A stretch of 64,000 bases of DNA, taken from NCBI RefSeq assembly GCF_003054285.1, contig NZ_QBKS01000001.1, positions 2,604,001 to 2,668,000 of the forward strand. Direction: 5' to 3'. Each line of letters begins with the position of its first letter. Within the stretch, counting starts at the first letter, position 1. The notes below the pieces were generated by a model. That model was not told the DNA's origin. It did not search any database and worked only from the letters and a program-made list of their open reading frames with translations. The stretch comes from Litoreibacter ponti (GTDB lineage: Bacteria > Pseudomonadota > Alphaproteobacteria > Rhodobacterales > Rhodobacteraceae). The position numbers and the translations under genes were made by a program. Positions 33,816 to 44,153 of this stretch are shown piece by piece.

Positions 33816-34523
33816 ATGGCCCTGTCGCAAAACGACGCGCACCTGCTGATCGTCGATGATGACGAGCGGATCCGCAAACTGATCCAGCAATTCCTGTCGC
33901 GCAACGGCTTCTGGTGCACTTCTGCCCGCGACGCCGAACATGCGCGCCGCCTGCTCGAAGGGTTGGATTTCGACCTGATCGTGCTCGACGTGATGATGCC
34001 CGGCGATGACGGCATCACCTTCACCAAAGAGCTGCGCAAAAGCCGCGACACCCCGATCCTGTTGCTGACCGCCAAGGGCGAAAGCTCTGACCGGATTTCG
34101 GGGCTGGAGGCGGGCGCGGATGACTACCTGCCCAAACCGTTCGAGCCGAAGGAGCTGTTGCTGCGGATCAACGCCATCCTGCGCCGCGTGCCCGCCACCG
34201 AAGAGGTGGTCGAGACGCCAAAGGTGCTGACACTAGGCGACATTCGCTATGACATCGAACGCGGCGAGATGTGGCAGGGCGAAGACCTGATCCGTCTGAC
34301 CGCGACCGAAGTCGCCCTGATGCGCATCTTCTCGTCCCAGCCGGGCGAGCCCGTGTCGCGCTCCAAGCTGGTCGAAGATCTGGGCCGCGACAAGGGCCAG
34401 GCCCAAGAGCGCGCCGTCGACGTGCAGATCACCCGGCTGCGTCGCAAGATCGAAGCCGACCCGAAACAGCCTCGCTATCTGCAGACCGTGCGCGGGGCCG
34501 GATACATGCTGGCACCGGATTGA
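33816..34523 (+). CDS. petR: OmpR-family response regulator PetR
   Basis: A 235-residue two-domain regulator. The receiver has 'LLIVDDDERIRKLIQQFL', the phospho-acceptor Asp in 'DLIVLDVMMPGDDG', Thr in 'LLLTAKGE' and Lys in 'YLPKPFEPKELLLRI'. The C-terminal winged helix ends 'VDVQITRLRRKIEADPKQPRYLQTVRGAGYML'. The ATG abuts the petP stop. No sensor kinase gene is adjacent. In R. capsulatus PetR is needed for growth and acts on respiratory genes. Confidence 0.85.
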   Translation: MALSQNDAHLLIVDDDERIRKLIQQFLSRNGFWCTSARDAEHARRLLEGLDFDLIVLDVMMPGDDGITFTKELRKSRDTPILLLTAKGESSDRISGLEAGADDYLPKPFEPKELLLRINAILRRVPATEEVVETPKVLTLGDIRYDIERGEMWQGEDLIRLTATEVALMRIFSSQPGEPVSRSKLVEDLGRDKGQAQERAVDVQITRLRRKIEADPKQPRYLQTVRGAGYMLAPD

Positions 34524-34524
34524 T

Positions 34525-35466
34525 ATGACGACCGCACTCATTACCCACCCCGACGGGCTGCAGCACATCACGCCACCCGGACACCCCGAACGCGTTGACC
34601 GGCTGATGGCGATTTATGCCGCGATCGACGGGATGGATCAGACCGGCTTGCGTCGTGTCGAGGCCCCGATGGGCACGGACGAGGCCATCCTGCGCTGCCA
34701 CCCGCAATCTCATATCGACGCCGTGACCGAGGCCGCGCCTGCGGAAGGCACCGTGGCGCTTGATGCCGACACGCATATGTCCCCCGGCTCGCTGCGCGCG
34801 GCCTACCGCGGGGTGGGCGCCATGACAACCGCCGTGGACATAGTGATTAAGGGCGATGTGCAAAACGCCTTCGCGGCCATGCGCCCGCCCGGCCACCACG
34901 CCGAAAAGACGACGCCCATGGGCTTTTGCCTTTTCGGCAATATCGCCATCGCGGCCAAGCACGCGCTCGATGTGCATGGGTTGGAGCGTGTGGCGATTGT
35001 GGATTTCGACGTGCACCACGGCAACGGCACGCAGGATCTTCTGTGGGACGAAGAGCGCACGCTGTTCATCTCCAGCCACCAGATGCCGCTCTATCCCGGC
35101 TCCGGCGCGCCGTCCGAGCGCGGGGCCCATGAAAACATTCTCAATGTCCCGCTCGACCCGCATACCGGCGGGGTGGAGCTGCGTCTGGCCTACGAGCGCA
35201 TGGTCTTCCCCGCCCTCGATGAGTTCAAGCCGCAGCTCGTCCTGATTTCCGCGGGCTTTGACGCGCATCGCAACGACCCGCTGGCCAATCTCAACTGGGA
35301 CGAAGCCGATTTCACCTGGGTGACCGAGCAGCTGTGCGATGTCGCCGATACCTATGCGCAGGGCCGCGTCGTCTCGACTCTGGAGGGCGGATATGATCTG
35401 GATGGCCTCGCCGCGTCCACCCGCGCGCATCTGCAAGTACTGATCCAGCGAGGCACCCATGGCTGA
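34525..35466 (+). CDS. Histone deacetylase-family (acetyl-amide) hydrolase
   Basis: A 313-residue arginase/deacetylase-fold enzyme. 'AMRPPGHHAEKTTPMGFCLFGNIAIAAKHAL' has the His-His pair, and 'VAIVDFDVHHGNGTQDL' has the zinc Asp and His. 'ISAGFDAHRNDPLANL' and 'EGGYDLDGLA' are also typical. Zinc-dependent removal of acetyl groups from polyamines or proteins is the family reaction. Its end overlaps xseB by 8 bp, the common alphaproteobacterial order before xseB, ispA and dxs. Confidence 0.9.
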   Translation: MTTALITHPDGLQHITPPGHPERVDRLMAIYAAIDGMDQTGLRRVEAPMGTDEAILRCHPQSHIDAVTEAAPAEGTVALDADTHMSPGSLRAAYRGVGAMTTAVDIVIKGDVQNAFAAMRPPGHHAEKTTPMGFCLFGNIAIAAKHALDVHGLERVAIVDFDVHHGNGTQDLLWDEERTLFISSHQMPLYPGSGAPSERGAHENILNVPLDPHTGGVELRLAYERMVFPALDEFKPQLVLISAGFDAHRNDPLANLNWDEADFTWVTEQLCDVADTYAQGRVVSTLEGGYDLDGLAASTRAHLQVLIQRGTHG

Positions 35467-35701
35467 CACCCCCGTATCCGAAATGAGCTTCGAGCAGGCC
35501 ATGGCAGAGCTGGAGCAGGTCGTGGGCCAGCTGGAACGCGGCGACGTGGCTCTCGAAGACAGCATCAAGCTTTATGAGCGCGGGGCGGAGCTGAAGAAGC
35601 GCTGCGAGACCAAGCTGAAAGAGGCCGAAGAGAAGGTCGCTCAAATCACGCTTGGGGCCGATGGCCAGCCGTCTGGGACCGCACCCGTCGAAGGCATGTA
35701 A
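35459..35701 (+). CDS. xseB: Exodeoxyribonuclease VII small subunit
   Basis: An 80-residue helical protein with the XseB pattern 'FEQAMAELEQVVGQLERGDVALEDSIKLYERG'. It binds XseA to form the single-strand DNA exonuclease; xseA is not in the window. The start overlaps the deacetylase gene by 8 bp, and its TAA is directly followed by the GTG of ispA, so the operon is tightly coupled. Confidence 0.93.
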   Translation: MADTPVSEMSFEQAMAELEQVVGQLERGDVALEDSIKLYERGAELKKRCETKLKEAEEKVAQITLGADGQPSGTAPVEGM

Positions 35702-36562
35702 GTGTTTCAAGACGCGCTCAAGGACGCGCAGGCCCGGGTTCAGGCCGCGCTCGATACCGCCATGCAGCCGCTCGACGGCACCATCGCCGAGGCGATGCGC
35801 TACACCTGCAATGGCGGCAAGCGCCTGCGCGCATTTTTGGTGATGGAGGGCGCGCGGCTGCACGACGTGGACCCGGCGCTGGCCGACCCCACCGCCGCCG
35901 TAATCGAGATGATCCATGCCTACAGCCTCGTGCATGACGACCTGCCCTGCATGGACAATGACGACCTGCGCCGCGGCCTGCCGACCGTGCATATCCAGTG
36001 GGACGAGGCCATCGCCGTGCTGACCGGCGACGCGCTGCAAACCCTCGCGTTCGAGGTGCTCGCCGGGCTCGACACGGATGCCGACACCCGGGTCACGCTG
36101 GTCTCCTCCCTCGCCAAAGCCTCCGGGGCGCAAGGCATGGTGTTGGGTCAGGCGCTGGATATCGAGGCCGAAAGCGCCGACCGCCCCCTGACCCTGCCCG
36201 AGATCACCCGGCTGCAGGCGGGCAAGACCGGCGCGCTGATCGAATGGTCCGGCACGGCCGGCGCCTATCTCGCCAAGGCGGACCCGGCGCCCCTGCGCCA
36301 ATACGCGCAAGCGCTGGGCCTTGCTTTCCAGATTGCCGACGACATCTTGGACATCGAAGGCGACGCTGCGAAGATGGGCAAGGCCGTGCACAAGGACGCC
36401 GAGGCGGGCAAGGCCACGTTTGTGACCCTTCTGGGCATGGACGGCGCAAAATCCCGCGCCCGCGAGCTGGTAGGGCAGGCCAATGATGCGCTTTCCCCTT
36501 ACGGCGCGCGCGCAGACAACCTAAGACAGGCCGCACGGTTCGTCATCGACCGCGATACGTGA
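35702..36562 (+). CDS. ispA: Polyprenyl (farnesyl/geranylgeranyl) diphosphate synthase
   Basis: A 286-residue trans-prenyltransferase. 'YTCNGGKRLRAFLV' binds diphosphate, 'HAYSLVHDDLPCMDNDDLRRG' is the first Asp-rich motif and 'QIADDILDIEGD' the second. The start is GTG 35702, directly after the xseB stop. It condenses IPP with allylic diphosphates; chain length (C15 likely from the xseB-ispA-dxs context) is not proven by sequence. Confidence 0.9.
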   Translation: MFQDALKDAQARVQAALDTAMQPLDGTIAEAMRYTCNGGKRLRAFLVMEGARLHDVDPALADPTAAVIEMIHAYSLVHDDLPCMDNDDLRRGLPTVHIQWDEAIAVLTGDALQTLAFEVLAGLDTDADTRVTLVSSLAKASGAQGMVLGQALDIEAESADRPLTLPEITRLQAGKTGALIEWSGTAGAYLAKADPAPLRQYAQALGLAFQIADDILDIEGDAAKMGKAVHKDAEAGKATFVTLLGMDGAKSRARELVGQANDALSPYGARADNLRQAARFVIDRDT

Positions 36563-36574
36563 AGGAAGACGCAG

Positions 36575-38500
36575 ATGGATAAGCCCAAGACCCCCTTGCT
36601 GGACCGCGTCAGCTATCCGTCCGATCTGAAGACGCTCTCTGACGCCGAGCTGACCACGCTCGCGCACGAGCTGCGCGCCGACACGATTGCGCAGGTCTCG
36701 CAGACCGGTGGCCATTTCGGCGCGGGCCTTGGCGTGGTCGAGATGACCGTTGCCATCCACGCCGTGTTCGACACCCCCCGCGACAAGCTGATCTGGGACG
36801 TCTCGCACCAGTGCTACCCGCACAAGATCCTCACCGGGCGGCGCGATCGTATGGGCACGATCCGGCAGAAAGACGGGCTGTCCGGTTTCACCAAACGCAC
36901 CGAGTCGCCCTACGACCCGTTCGGGGCGGCCCATAGCTCCACCTCGATCTCTGCCGCGCTCGGAATGGCGGTCGCCCGCGATCTCGGCGGCACGCCGGAG
37001 CACGGATTGGGCGACTGCATCGCCGTGATCGGCGACGGCTCGATCTCTGCGGGCATGGCCTATGAGGCGATGAACAACGCAGGCCACTTGGGCAAGCGCA
37101 TGATCGTGATCCTCAACGACAACGAGATGTCCATCGCGCCCCCCACCGGCGCGATGTCGTCCTACCTGTCGCGCCTCTATGCGGGCGCGCCGTTCCAAGA
37201 ATTCAAGGCCGCCGCCAAGGGCGCGGTTTCCCTGCTGCCCGAGCCGTTTCAGGAAGGGGCCCGCCGCGCCAAGGAGCTGCTGAAATCCGCGACCGTCGGC
37301 GGCACGCTTTTTGAAGAGCTGGGCTTCTCCTATGTCGGCCCCATCGACGGGCACGACATGGAACAGCTGCTCGCCGTGCTGCGCACCGTGAAGGTCCGCG
37401 CCGATGGCCCGGTGCTGATCCACGCGATCACCAAGAAGGGCAAGGGCTACGGCCCGGCCGAGAACGCCGCCGATGGCGGTCACGCCACCGCCAAGTTCGA
37501 TCTGGTCACGGGCGAGCAGAAGAAAGCGCCCTCCAACGCGCCCAGCTACACCTCTGTTTTCGGCAAGGAGCTGGTTCGTCTGGCCGAGAAAGACCCCAAG
37601 ATCTGCGCTGTGACCGCCGCCATGCCCGACGGCACCGGCCTGACCCTGATGGGCGACCGCTACCCGTCGCGCTGCTTTGACGTCGGTATCGCGGAACAAC
37701 ACGCGGTGACCTTCTCCGCAGGCCTCGCCGCGGGCGGCATGAAGCCGTTTTGCGCGATCTATTCGACCTTCCTGCAGCGCGGTTACGATCAGGTTGTCCA
37801 TGACGTTGCCTTGCAGAAGCTGCCTGTCCGCTTCGCCATCGACCGCGCCGGGCTTGTGGGGGCCGATGGGGCCACCCATGCGGGCTCTTTCGACACCGCA
37901 TTCATGACGAACCTGCCCGACATGATCATGATGGCCGCCGCCGACGAGGCGGAGCTGATGCACATGGTCGCCACCGCCGCCGCCTATGATGACGGCCCGA
38001 CCGCCTTCCGCTACCCGCGGGGCGAGGGCGTTGGCGTTGAGCTGCCTGAGGGCGGCACCGTGCTGGAGATCGGCAAGAGCCGCCTGATCCAAGAGGGCAA
38101 CCAGATCGCCATCCTCAGTTTCGGCACCCGCCTGTCAGAGGTCCAGACCGCCTGCGAAAACCTGTCTGCCAAGGGCATCATGCCCACGGTGGTCGACGCG
38201 CGGTTCGCCAAGCCGCTGGACGCGGAGGCCATCCTGCAGCTGGCCCGTCACCACGAGGCGCTGATCACGATCGAAGAGGGCGCCGTCGGCGGCTTCGGCT
38301 CCCATGTCGCGCAGCTTTTGGCGGAGAACGCGGTATTCGACACTGGCCTCAAATTCCGCTCGATGGTGCTTCCCGATATCTTCATCGATCAGGCAAGCCC
38401 GGCGGAGATGTACGCCATGGCGGGTCTCACCGCAGCGGATATCGAGGCACGGGTGCTCGACACGCTCGGCGTCGCAACCTTGTCCGCGAAACGGGGCTAG
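36575..38500 (+). CDS. dxs: 1-deoxy-D-xylulose-5-phosphate synthase
   Basis: A 641-residue thiamine-diphosphate enzyme, the first step of the MEP isoprenoid pathway (pyruvate plus glyceraldehyde 3-phosphate). '[21 protein letters not shown]' and '[16 protein letters not shown]' start the protein. '[18 protein letters not shown]' binds ThDP and '[17 protein letters not shown]' holds the catalytic Glu. It is the last gene of the operon and feeds IspA, encoded just before it. Confidence 0.97.
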   Translation: MDKPKTPLLDRVSYPSDLKTLSDAELTTLAHELRADTIAQVSQTGGHFGAGLGVVEMTVAIHAVFDTPRDKLIWDVSHQCYPHKILTGRRDRMGTIRQKDGLSGFTKRTESPYDPFGAAHSSTSISAALGMAVARDLGGTPEHGLGDCIAVIGDGSISAGMAYEAMNNAGHLGKRMIVILNDNEMSIAPPTGAMSSYLSRLYAGAPFQEFKAAAKGAVSLLPEPFQEGARRAKELLKSATVGGTLFEELGFSYVGPIDGHDMEQLLAVLRTVKVRADGPVLIHAITKKGKGYGPAENAADGGHATAKFDLVTGEQKKAPSNAPSYTSVFGKELVRLAEKDPKICAVTAAMPDGTGLTLMGDRYPSRCFDVGIAEQHAVTFSAGLAAGGMKPFCAIYSTFLQRGYDQVVHDVALQKLPVRFAIDRAGLVGADGATHAGSFDTAFMTNLPDMIMMAAADEAELMHMVATAAAYDDGPTAFRYPRGEGVGVELPEGGTVLEIGKSRLIQEGNQIAILSFGTRLSEVQTACENLSAKGIMPTVVDARFAKPLDAEAILQLARHHEALITIEEGAVGGFGSHVAQLLAENAVFDTGLKFRSMVLPDIFIDQASPAEMYAMAGLTAADIEARVLDTLGVATLSAKRG

Positions 38501-38712
38501 GCTGGGGCGGCGCGCCGTTTACGAAGTCTTCACTTTGGTTAACGTGGCGACGCGCTTCGGCGTCAATGCCGACAGTTTGCCCGACAGAAGTCCGACGCAA
38601 AGCCGACAGCTATCCGACACCGCAAAATCGCCTGATTTCAAAGGTTAACGCGCGCTCGTGCGGGGTGGGGCGTTGCCGCAACGCGCCCCAGCGACCGCCG
38701 CGTTAACCCATT
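38501..38712. other. Convergent gap between dxs and the transglycosylase gene
   Basis: A 212-bp region between converging genes, so no promoter is expected. It holds the phased CCGAC repeats listed separately, three GTTAAC-type sites, and a GCGTT-gccgc-AACGC hairpin near 38667-38683 that may help end transcripts. No coding frame looks real. Confidence 0.5.
38569..38620. repeat. Five phased CCGAC repeats
   Basis: CCGAC occurs at 38569, 38581, 38592, 38603 and 38614, mostly as CCGACA(G). The periods are 12, 11, 11 and 11 bp, close to one helical turn. The period is not a multiple of three, so this is not coding repetition. Confidence 0.7.
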
Positions 38713-40068
38713 TCAGCGCAGCTTCTTGAGAATATCCAGCGACGCATACCCATCCGGCACCAGCCCGACCGACCGTTGGTAGCCGCGCACCGCCTCGATG
38801 GTGAGCGGTCCGATCTTGCCGTCGATTTTCTTGGTATCAAACCCCTTCGCCGTCAGCCGCTTTTGCAATTCCTTGCGCTCGGAGAACTTCAGCGCGCGAT
38901 CGCCCCGCGGCCAATTCGCCTGAATGGCAGGTTTGCCCTTGAGCCGATCAGACAGGTGTCCCACGCCGATCACATAGGCATCGGCAGTGTTGTAGCGCTC
39001 GATCACCTCGAAATTCTTGAAGATCATGAAGGCCGCACCCTTCGCGCCGGCGGGCAGCAGGATTGACGCTTTCCCGTGGTTCGGCACCGCGTTCCCCGCC
39101 ATGTCCCGCACCCCAAGACGCGCCCATTCCCCGGGCGATTTCAGTATCTTACGGTTTGCGAGGCTGTAGTCGAACCCACGTGGCACCGTGACTTCAACCC
39201 CCCAGGGCTGGCCCTTGGCCCAGCCGAATTTCGCCAGATACGCGGCGGTCGAGGCCAGGGCGTCGGTCGGGTCGTCGCCCCAGATATCGCGCTTGCCGTC
39301 GCCGGTAAAATCGACCGCATAATCGAGGTAGGAGGTCGGGATGAACTGCGTGTGCCCCATCGCCCCGGCCCATGATCCGGTCATCTCCCGCGGCTCCACA
39401 TCACCGGCCTGAATGATCTTCAGACCCGCGATCAACTGCCCTTCGAAAAACGCGCCGCGCCGCCCGTCAAAGGCCAAAGTGGCGAGCGAGCCCACCAGGT
39501 CCTTGGAGCCTTTGAAGGTGCCATATGCGCTCTCCAGCCCCCAGACCGCGGCGACAACCTCCTTGTCGACGCCGTAGCGCGCCTCGATCCGCTGCAGGGT
39601 CGCGCGATGCTTGGCGATGGCGGATTTGCCGTTGGAAATCCTTGTGTTACTGGCTGCAGAGTCGAGGTAATCCCACAAGGTCTTGGTAAATTCCGATTGG
39701 TTGCGGTCGCGCTTGATGACCTCCGGATCATAGCGCACGCCGCGAAACGCCCGCTCGAAGGTGCGCTCCGAGATGCCCTGCGCCAAGGCGCGGCCGCGGA
39801 ATGCGTTGATCCAAGCGTCGAACCGCGCGTTCGAGCTTGCGAGCAGGATTGGCGCCTCCCGTGTCACCTGCGCATCGACCCGCACCAGCGGCCTTAGCGA
39901 ACGACGCACGGCCAGAGCCGAGCCACCGGTCGGCAGCACGATCCCCTTCGTCGATGCGACCGACACCAGATCCGGCCGCACGACCGGGCGTTTCGACATG
40001 TCCTTGGCAAAGGCCGGGCTCAGCCCGAAGGCGAGCGCGCTCAAAGAGATCATGATCCCTGTCTTCAT
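38713..40068 (-). CDS. Lytic murein transglycosylase, MltB-like, with peptidoglycan-binding domain
   Basis: A 451-residue exported protein with a signal peptide (to about 'SPAFA', 21). The SLT_2/MltB domain (about 80-375) has the catalytic Glu in 'AAVWGLESAYGTFKG', then 'GAMGHTQFIPTSYLDYAVDFTGDGKRDIW'. A C-terminal PG_binding_1 domain (about 395-451) ends 'VRGYQRSVGLVPDGYAS'. It cleaves glycan strands to 1,6-anhydro products. AGGTGG precedes the ATG. No lipobox was seen, so it is probably periplasmic rather than anchored. Confidence 0.92.
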   Translation of the reverse strand: MKTGIMISLSALAFGLSPAFAKDMSKRPVVRPDLVSVASTKGIVLPTGGSALAVRRSLRPLVRVDAQVTREAPILLASSNARFDAWINAFRGRALAQGISERTFERAFRGVRYDPEVIKRDRNQSEFTKTLWDYLDSAASNTRISNGKSAIAKHRATLQRIEARYGVDKEVVAAVWGLESAYGTFKGSKDLVGSLATLAFDGRRGAFFEGQLIAGLKIIQAGDVEPREMTGSWAGAMGHTQFIPTSYLDYAVDFTGDGKRDIWGDDPTDALASTAAYLAKFGWAKGQPWGVEVTVPRGFDYSLANRKILKSPGEWARLGVRDMAGNAVPNHGKASILLPAGAKGAAFMIFKNFEVIERYNTADAYVIGVGHLSDRLKGKPAIQANWPRGDRALKFSERKELQKRLTAKGFDTKKIDGKIGPLTIEAVRGYQRSVGLVPDGYASLDILKKLR

Positions 40069-40141
40069 GGTAAACCACCTGCGTTGCGCGCTCTGCGGCG
40101 CGTTCTCGATGGGGTTAATCTACCGCAGGAATTGCGCCCTG

Positions 40142-42382
40142 TCACCGCTTGCGCTTGAGCTTCTTCTTCAGCTTTGCCGATTTCGACCGAGACTTGCCCA
40201 GTTTGCGCCCGCGTGCGCCCATCTTGCGCGCAGGCCCACCGGTTTGTGGCAGAGGTTTGCCGTCCAGTTCCAGCAGTTCCAGCACCAGCCCGCCGGTCTC
40301 TGGCGTCGCCTCCGCAAGTCGCGCCAGGACCCGGTCGCCGATACCGATGACCACGCCGGATTTCTCGCCGGTCAGGGTCTGCGCGTCACGGTCATAGGCG
40401 AAGTATTCGCGGCCAAGCGTGCCGATGGGCACCAGCCCATCGGCCCCGCTTTCGTCGAGCTTCACGAACAGCCCGAACCGCGCGATCCCGCTCACGCGGC
40501 CCTCGACCTCGGTGCCGACCCGGTCGGACAGGTAGGCCGCCAGATAGCGATCCGTCGTGTCCCGCTCCGCCAGCATCGAGCGCCGCTCGGTCATCGACAC
40601 CTGCTCGCCCACCGCTTTCAGATCGTCCTCCTGCAGCCCGTCATCGCCCCAGCCATGGGCGGTGATCAGCCCGCGATGCACGATCAGGTCGGCGTAGCGG
40701 CGAATGGGCGAGGTAAAATGCGCGTAATTCTGCAACGCCAGCCCGAAATGGCCGAAATTCTCCGGCGCATAGTAGGCCTGGGTCATGGCGCGCAGGGCGG
40801 AGATGTTCATCAATTCCTGATGCTCCGACCCTTCCGCCTGCTTCAACAGCCGGTTCAAATGGCTCGTTTGCAACACCTGCCCCTTGGCCAGCACGAAGCC
40901 AGAGGCCTGCGCGATCTCGCGCAAGGCCTCGAGCTTTTCCGGCCCGGGCTCCTCGTGCACGCGGTAGAGCAATTCGACCTTGCGCGCCTTCAGCTCCTCT
41001 GCGGCGCAGACATTGGCGAGCACCATGAATTCTTCGATCAGCTTGTGCGCGTCGAGCCGCTCCCGGAACGCGATCGAGACAATGCGCCCGACCTCATCCA
41101 TGGCGATCCGTCGCTCGGGCAGGTCGAGGTTCAGCGGCTCGCGCCGCGCGCGGGCATCGGCCAGCGCGTGGTAGGCCGCGTAAAGCGGTGCGATGACGCC
41201 TTCCATGAAGGGTGCGACCTTGTCGTTGGGCGCCCCATCCTGGCCCGCTTGCACCTCTTCGTAATTCAAAGCCGCCGGCGACTTCATCAGACCGCGCGTG
41301 AACCGGTGCGACAGCTTGCGCCCTTGGGCATCGACGACCATGCGCACCGCGATGCAGGCCCGCTCGACGCCTTCATGGAGCGAGCACAGATCACCCGACA
41401 GCGCGTCGGGCAGCATCGGCACCACGCGGTCGGGGAAGTAGGTCGAGTTGCCGCGCTTGCGCGCCTCGCGGTCCAGCGCCGAGCCGGGCCGCACGTAATG
41501 CGCCACATCCGCAATCGCGACCCAGATCACGTGGCCGCCGGGATTGGCCGGGTCGTCATCGGCATGGGCAAAGCAGGCGTCGTCATGGTCACGGGCATCG
41601 GACGGATCGATGGTGATCAGCGGCAGCTCCCGCAGGTCCTCGCGCGCGCCCAGCTCCACGGGTTGCGCGGCCTCCGCCTCTGCGACGACGTCCTCGGGGA
41701 AATCGTCGGGGATGCCGTGCTGGTGGATCGCAATCAGCGACACCGCGCGTGCATCGCTCGGGTTGCCCAAGCGCGCCACGATGCGGGCTTGCGGAAGGCC
41801 CATGCGGGCGCGCGGGCCGGTCTGCTCCGCCTCAACCAGCTCGCCGTCTAAGGCCCCTGACACGGCGCCCGGCGGCACTCGCCATTCCTTGTCGGAGCCC
41901 TTGTCGATCGGGGTTACACGACCGCCCTCGGCCCCCTTGCGAAAAATGCCGAGGATTTTTGTGGGACCCGTGCCGATGCGCCGGATCAGCCGCGCCTCGT
42001 AGTCGTAATCCTCGCCCGACACCTTCGTCAGACGGCACAGCACCCGGTCCCCTTCCGCCAGCGCCGGGTCAGAGGATTTCGCCATGAACAAGACGCGCGG
42101 TGGCGTCTCCCCCGCCTCGACCGGCTCGACGAACAGATCGCCATCGGCGTCGGGCGCCAGTACACGGCACACCGACACCGGGGGTAGGGCGCCATCCTCC
42201 CGATAGGTCTTGCGGCGCTTCTCCAGATGCCCCTCGGCGGTCAGCTCCTTGAGGATGCGCTTGAGATCAATGCGCGCCGCCCCCTTGATCCCAAAAGCCC
42301 GCGCTATGTCGCGCTTGTTGGTTTTGGTCGGGTTGTCCTCGATCCAGGCGAGGATTTCGTCTTTGGTGGGCAGCGTTTTCAT
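40142..42382 (-). CDS. rnr: Ribonuclease R
   Basis: A 746-residue 3'-5' exoribonuclease. Cold-shock-like domains precede the RNB domain with 'ITIDPSDARDHDDACFA' (metal-binding Asp cluster) and 'GNSTYFPDRVVPMLPDALSGDLCSL'. 'NYAHFTSPIRRYADLIVHRGL' closes the active site. An S1 domain ('VEGRVSGIARFGLFVKLDESGADGLVPI') and a very basic Lys/Arg tail follow, as in RNase R but not RNase II. It degrades structured RNA. Confidence 0.96.
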   Translation of the reverse strand: MKTLPTKDEILAWIEDNPTKTNKRDIARAFGIKGAARIDLKRILKELTAEGHLEKRRKTYREDGALPPVSVCRVLAPDADGDLFVEPVEAGETPPRVLFMAKSSDPALAEGDRVLCRLTKVSGEDYDYEARLIRRIGTGPTKILGIFRKGAEGGRVTPIDKGSDKEWRVPPGAVSGALDGELVEAEQTGPRARMGLPQARIVARLGNPSDARAVSLIAIHQHGIPDDFPEDVVAEAEAAQPVELGAREDLRELPLITIDPSDARDHDDACFAHADDDPANPGGHVIWVAIADVAHYVRPGSALDREARKRGNSTYFPDRVVPMLPDALSGDLCSLHEGVERACIAVRMVVDAQGRKLSHRFTRGLMKSPAALNYEEVQAGQDGAPNDKVAPFMEGVIAPLYAAYHALADARARREPLNLDLPERRIAMDEVGRIVSIAFRERLDAHKLIEEFMVLANVCAAEELKARKVELLYRVHEEPGPEKLEALREIAQASGFVLAKGQVLQTSHLNRLLKQAEGSEHQELMNISALRAMTQAYYAPENFGHFGLALQNYAHFTSPIRRYADLIVHRGLITAHGWGDDGLQEDDLKAVGEQVSMTERRSMLAERDTTDRYLAAYLSDRVGTEVEGRVSGIARFGLFVKLDESGADGLVPIGTLGREYFAYDRDAQTLTGEKSGVVIGIGDRVLARLAEATPETGGLVLELLELDGKPLPQTGGPARKMGARGRKLGKSRSKSAKLKKKLKRKR

Positions 42383-42439
42383 TCCGCCCGCCTATCACGC
42401 CCGCGCACGCAGGTCATGGCTTCGTTTTGGCAAAAATAC

Positions 42440-43012
42440 TCAATTCCTCAGGTCCGCCACGGTGTCGACGTCACGCAGCTCGCGCACATAGGCCACCCGC
42501 GCGCCTTTGAGCGAGGCAATCGTGTCTGCCAGCGCGTGCTCGGTCGACCAGCGCACACCGTCAAACATCCCCGCATGGCGGCGCAATCGCTTCAGCCCAA
42601 CAAGCCAGTAGCCGCCATCGGGCGCAGGGCCGAACACGGCGGCCGCCGCGCCCAACGCCGCAAACGCCTCCGCTACGGCGCCGCGGCTCACATCGGGGAT
42701 ATCCGCGCCGATGATGCAGACCGGACCGGGCGGCATCACCGCGAAGGCCGCGCCCATACGGTCGCCCAGATCACCGCGCCCTTGCGGCCAGCGCCGCAGG
42801 TCCTCGGGCCAGACACGGGAGGCAAGCCCCTCGTGATCGGGCGACACCGCCAATACAAGATCCCAACGCGGATCACGCAGCCGCCGAAGGACCGAGGCGA
42901 CCTGATGGCGAAACCACCACGCCGCGCCTACCATGCCGAGATCGCGGCCCAGCCGGGTCTTCACCCGACCCGGTCGCGGCTCCTTCACCATGACGACGAG
43001 CGTCTTACGCAA
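42440..43012 (-). CDS. DUF2064 glycosyltransferase-A-like protein
   Basis: A 190-residue protein. '[20 protein letters not shown]' and '[11 protein letters not shown]', then '[16 protein letters not shown]' and '[14 protein letters not shown]' are the DUF2064 (TIGR04282-like) nucleotidyl/glycosyl-transferase fold. The start is TTG 43012, overlapping the dapE stop by 8 bp; ATG 42991 is also possible. Function unproven; some relatives sit in arsenosugar clusters, which are not seen here. Confidence 0.82.
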   Translation of the reverse strand: MRKTLVVMVKEPRPGRVKTRLGRDLGMVGAAWWFRHQVASVLRRLRDPRWDLVLAVSPDHEGLASRVWPEDLRRWPQGRGDLGDRMGAAFAVMPPGPVCIIGADIPDVSRGAVAEAFAALGAAAAVFGPAPDGGYWLVGLKRLRRHAGMFDGVRWSTEHALADTIASLKGARVAYVRELRDVDTVADLRN

Positions 43013-44153
43013 AGTAATCCTGCAGGATACGCGCGTAGATCGCCTTGAGTTGATGCACCTGATCGACGGCCACCCGCTCGTCGACCTGGTGCATGGTCTT
43101 GCCGACCAGTCCGAACTCCACCACCGGGCAGTGGTTCTTGACGAAGCGAGCGTCAGAGGTGCCGCCAGTGGTGCTCATCTCCGGGCGAACGCCCGTCTCT
43201 GCCTCGACGCTGGCGGCAATCAGCGCGGACAGATCGCCCGGCGGGGTGATGAAGCTCTCGCCAGAGACTTGAATGCGCAGATCGACCGTGGCGCCGCTTT
43301 CATCCGCGATCCGGTCCGCCTCGTCGCGCAGCCATGTCGACAGGCTGCCTGAGCTATGGGCGTCGTTAAACCGGATGTTCACCGTCGCGCTGCATTCGGC
43401 GGGGATCACGTTGTTGGCGGGGTTGCCGGTGTCGATGGTCGTGACGGCCAGCGTGGAGGCGTCGAAATGCTCGGTCCCGCTGTCCAGTTCATGGGACGCC
43501 AGCCGGTCCATCAGCCGCGCCATCACCGGCACCGGGTTCAGGGCGCGGTGCGGGTAGGCGGAATGGCCCTGAATGCCTTTCACCGTGAAGAACCCGGTCA
43601 TCGAGCCACGCCGCCCGATCTTCATCATCTCGCCCATTTTGTTCGGGCAGGTTGGCTCGCCCACAAGACAGGCCGACATCCGCTCGCCTTCGCGCTCCAT
43701 CCAGTCCAGCAGGGCCACCGTGCCGTCAATCGCGTCGCCTTCCTCATCGCCGGTGATCGCCAGTATAACCGCGCCCTTGGGCGGGCTCTCTCGCACGAAA
43801 TCCACGGCGGCGGCGGCGAAGGCCGCGACGCCGGATTTCATATCCGTAGCGCCGCGTCCGTAGAGATATCCGTCTTTGATTTCCGCTCCGAACGGGTCCA
43901 CCGTCCACGCATCACGGTCTCCGACAGGCACCACATCCGTGTGCCCGTTGAAACCGAAGCTCCTCGCAGCGCCCTTGTCGCCCCAACGGGCATAGAGGTT
44001 TGATACTTCCCCGCGGTCCACTCGGGTACAAGTGAACCCGGCCACCTCCAACACGTCTGAAAGCACCCCAAGCGCGCCACCTTCTTCAGGGGTCACAGAG
44101 GCGCACCGCACCAGGTCTGACGTTAGGGCAACGGGATCAATGGGTTGGGTCAT
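43005..44153 (-). CDS. dapE: Succinyl-diaminopimelate desuccinylase
   Basis: A 382-residue M20 metalloenzyme of the lysine/diaminopimelate pathway. '[13 protein letters not shown]', '[14 protein letters not shown]' and '[13 protein letters not shown]' hold the zinc ligands and catalytic Glu, and '[18 protein letters not shown]' is a DapE hallmark. ATG 44153 follows GGAGG with ideal spacing; longer frames are rejected. DapD, which makes its upstream intermediate, is encoded 4.3 kb away. Confidence 0.96.
   Translation of the reverse strand: MTQPIDPVALTSDLVRCASVTPEEGGALGVLSDVLEVAGFTCTRVDRGEVSNLYARWGDKGAARSFGFNGHTDVVPVGDRDAWTVDPFGAEIKDGYLYGRGATDMKSGVAAFAAAAVDFVRESPPKGAVILAITGDEEGDAIDGTVALLDWMEREGERMSACLVGEPTCPNKMGEMMKIGRRGSMTGFFTVKGIQGHSAYPHRALNPVPVMARLMDRLASHELDSGTEHFDASTLAVTTIDTGNPANNVIPAECSATVNIRFNDAHSSGSLSTWLRDEADRIADESGATVDLRIQVSGESFITPPGDLSALIAASVEAETGVRPEMSTTGGTSDARFVKNHCPVVEFGLVGKTMHQVDERVAVDQVHQLKAIYARILQDYFA

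Noticed and set aside
38304..38648. Open frame over the dxs end and the CCGAC repeats
   Set aside because: Most of it is a shadow of dxs, and the repeat period is not a multiple of three.
39761..41851. 696-codon open frame on the plus strand
   Set aside because: Antisense to the transglycosylase and RNase R genes; composition is that of a shadow frame.
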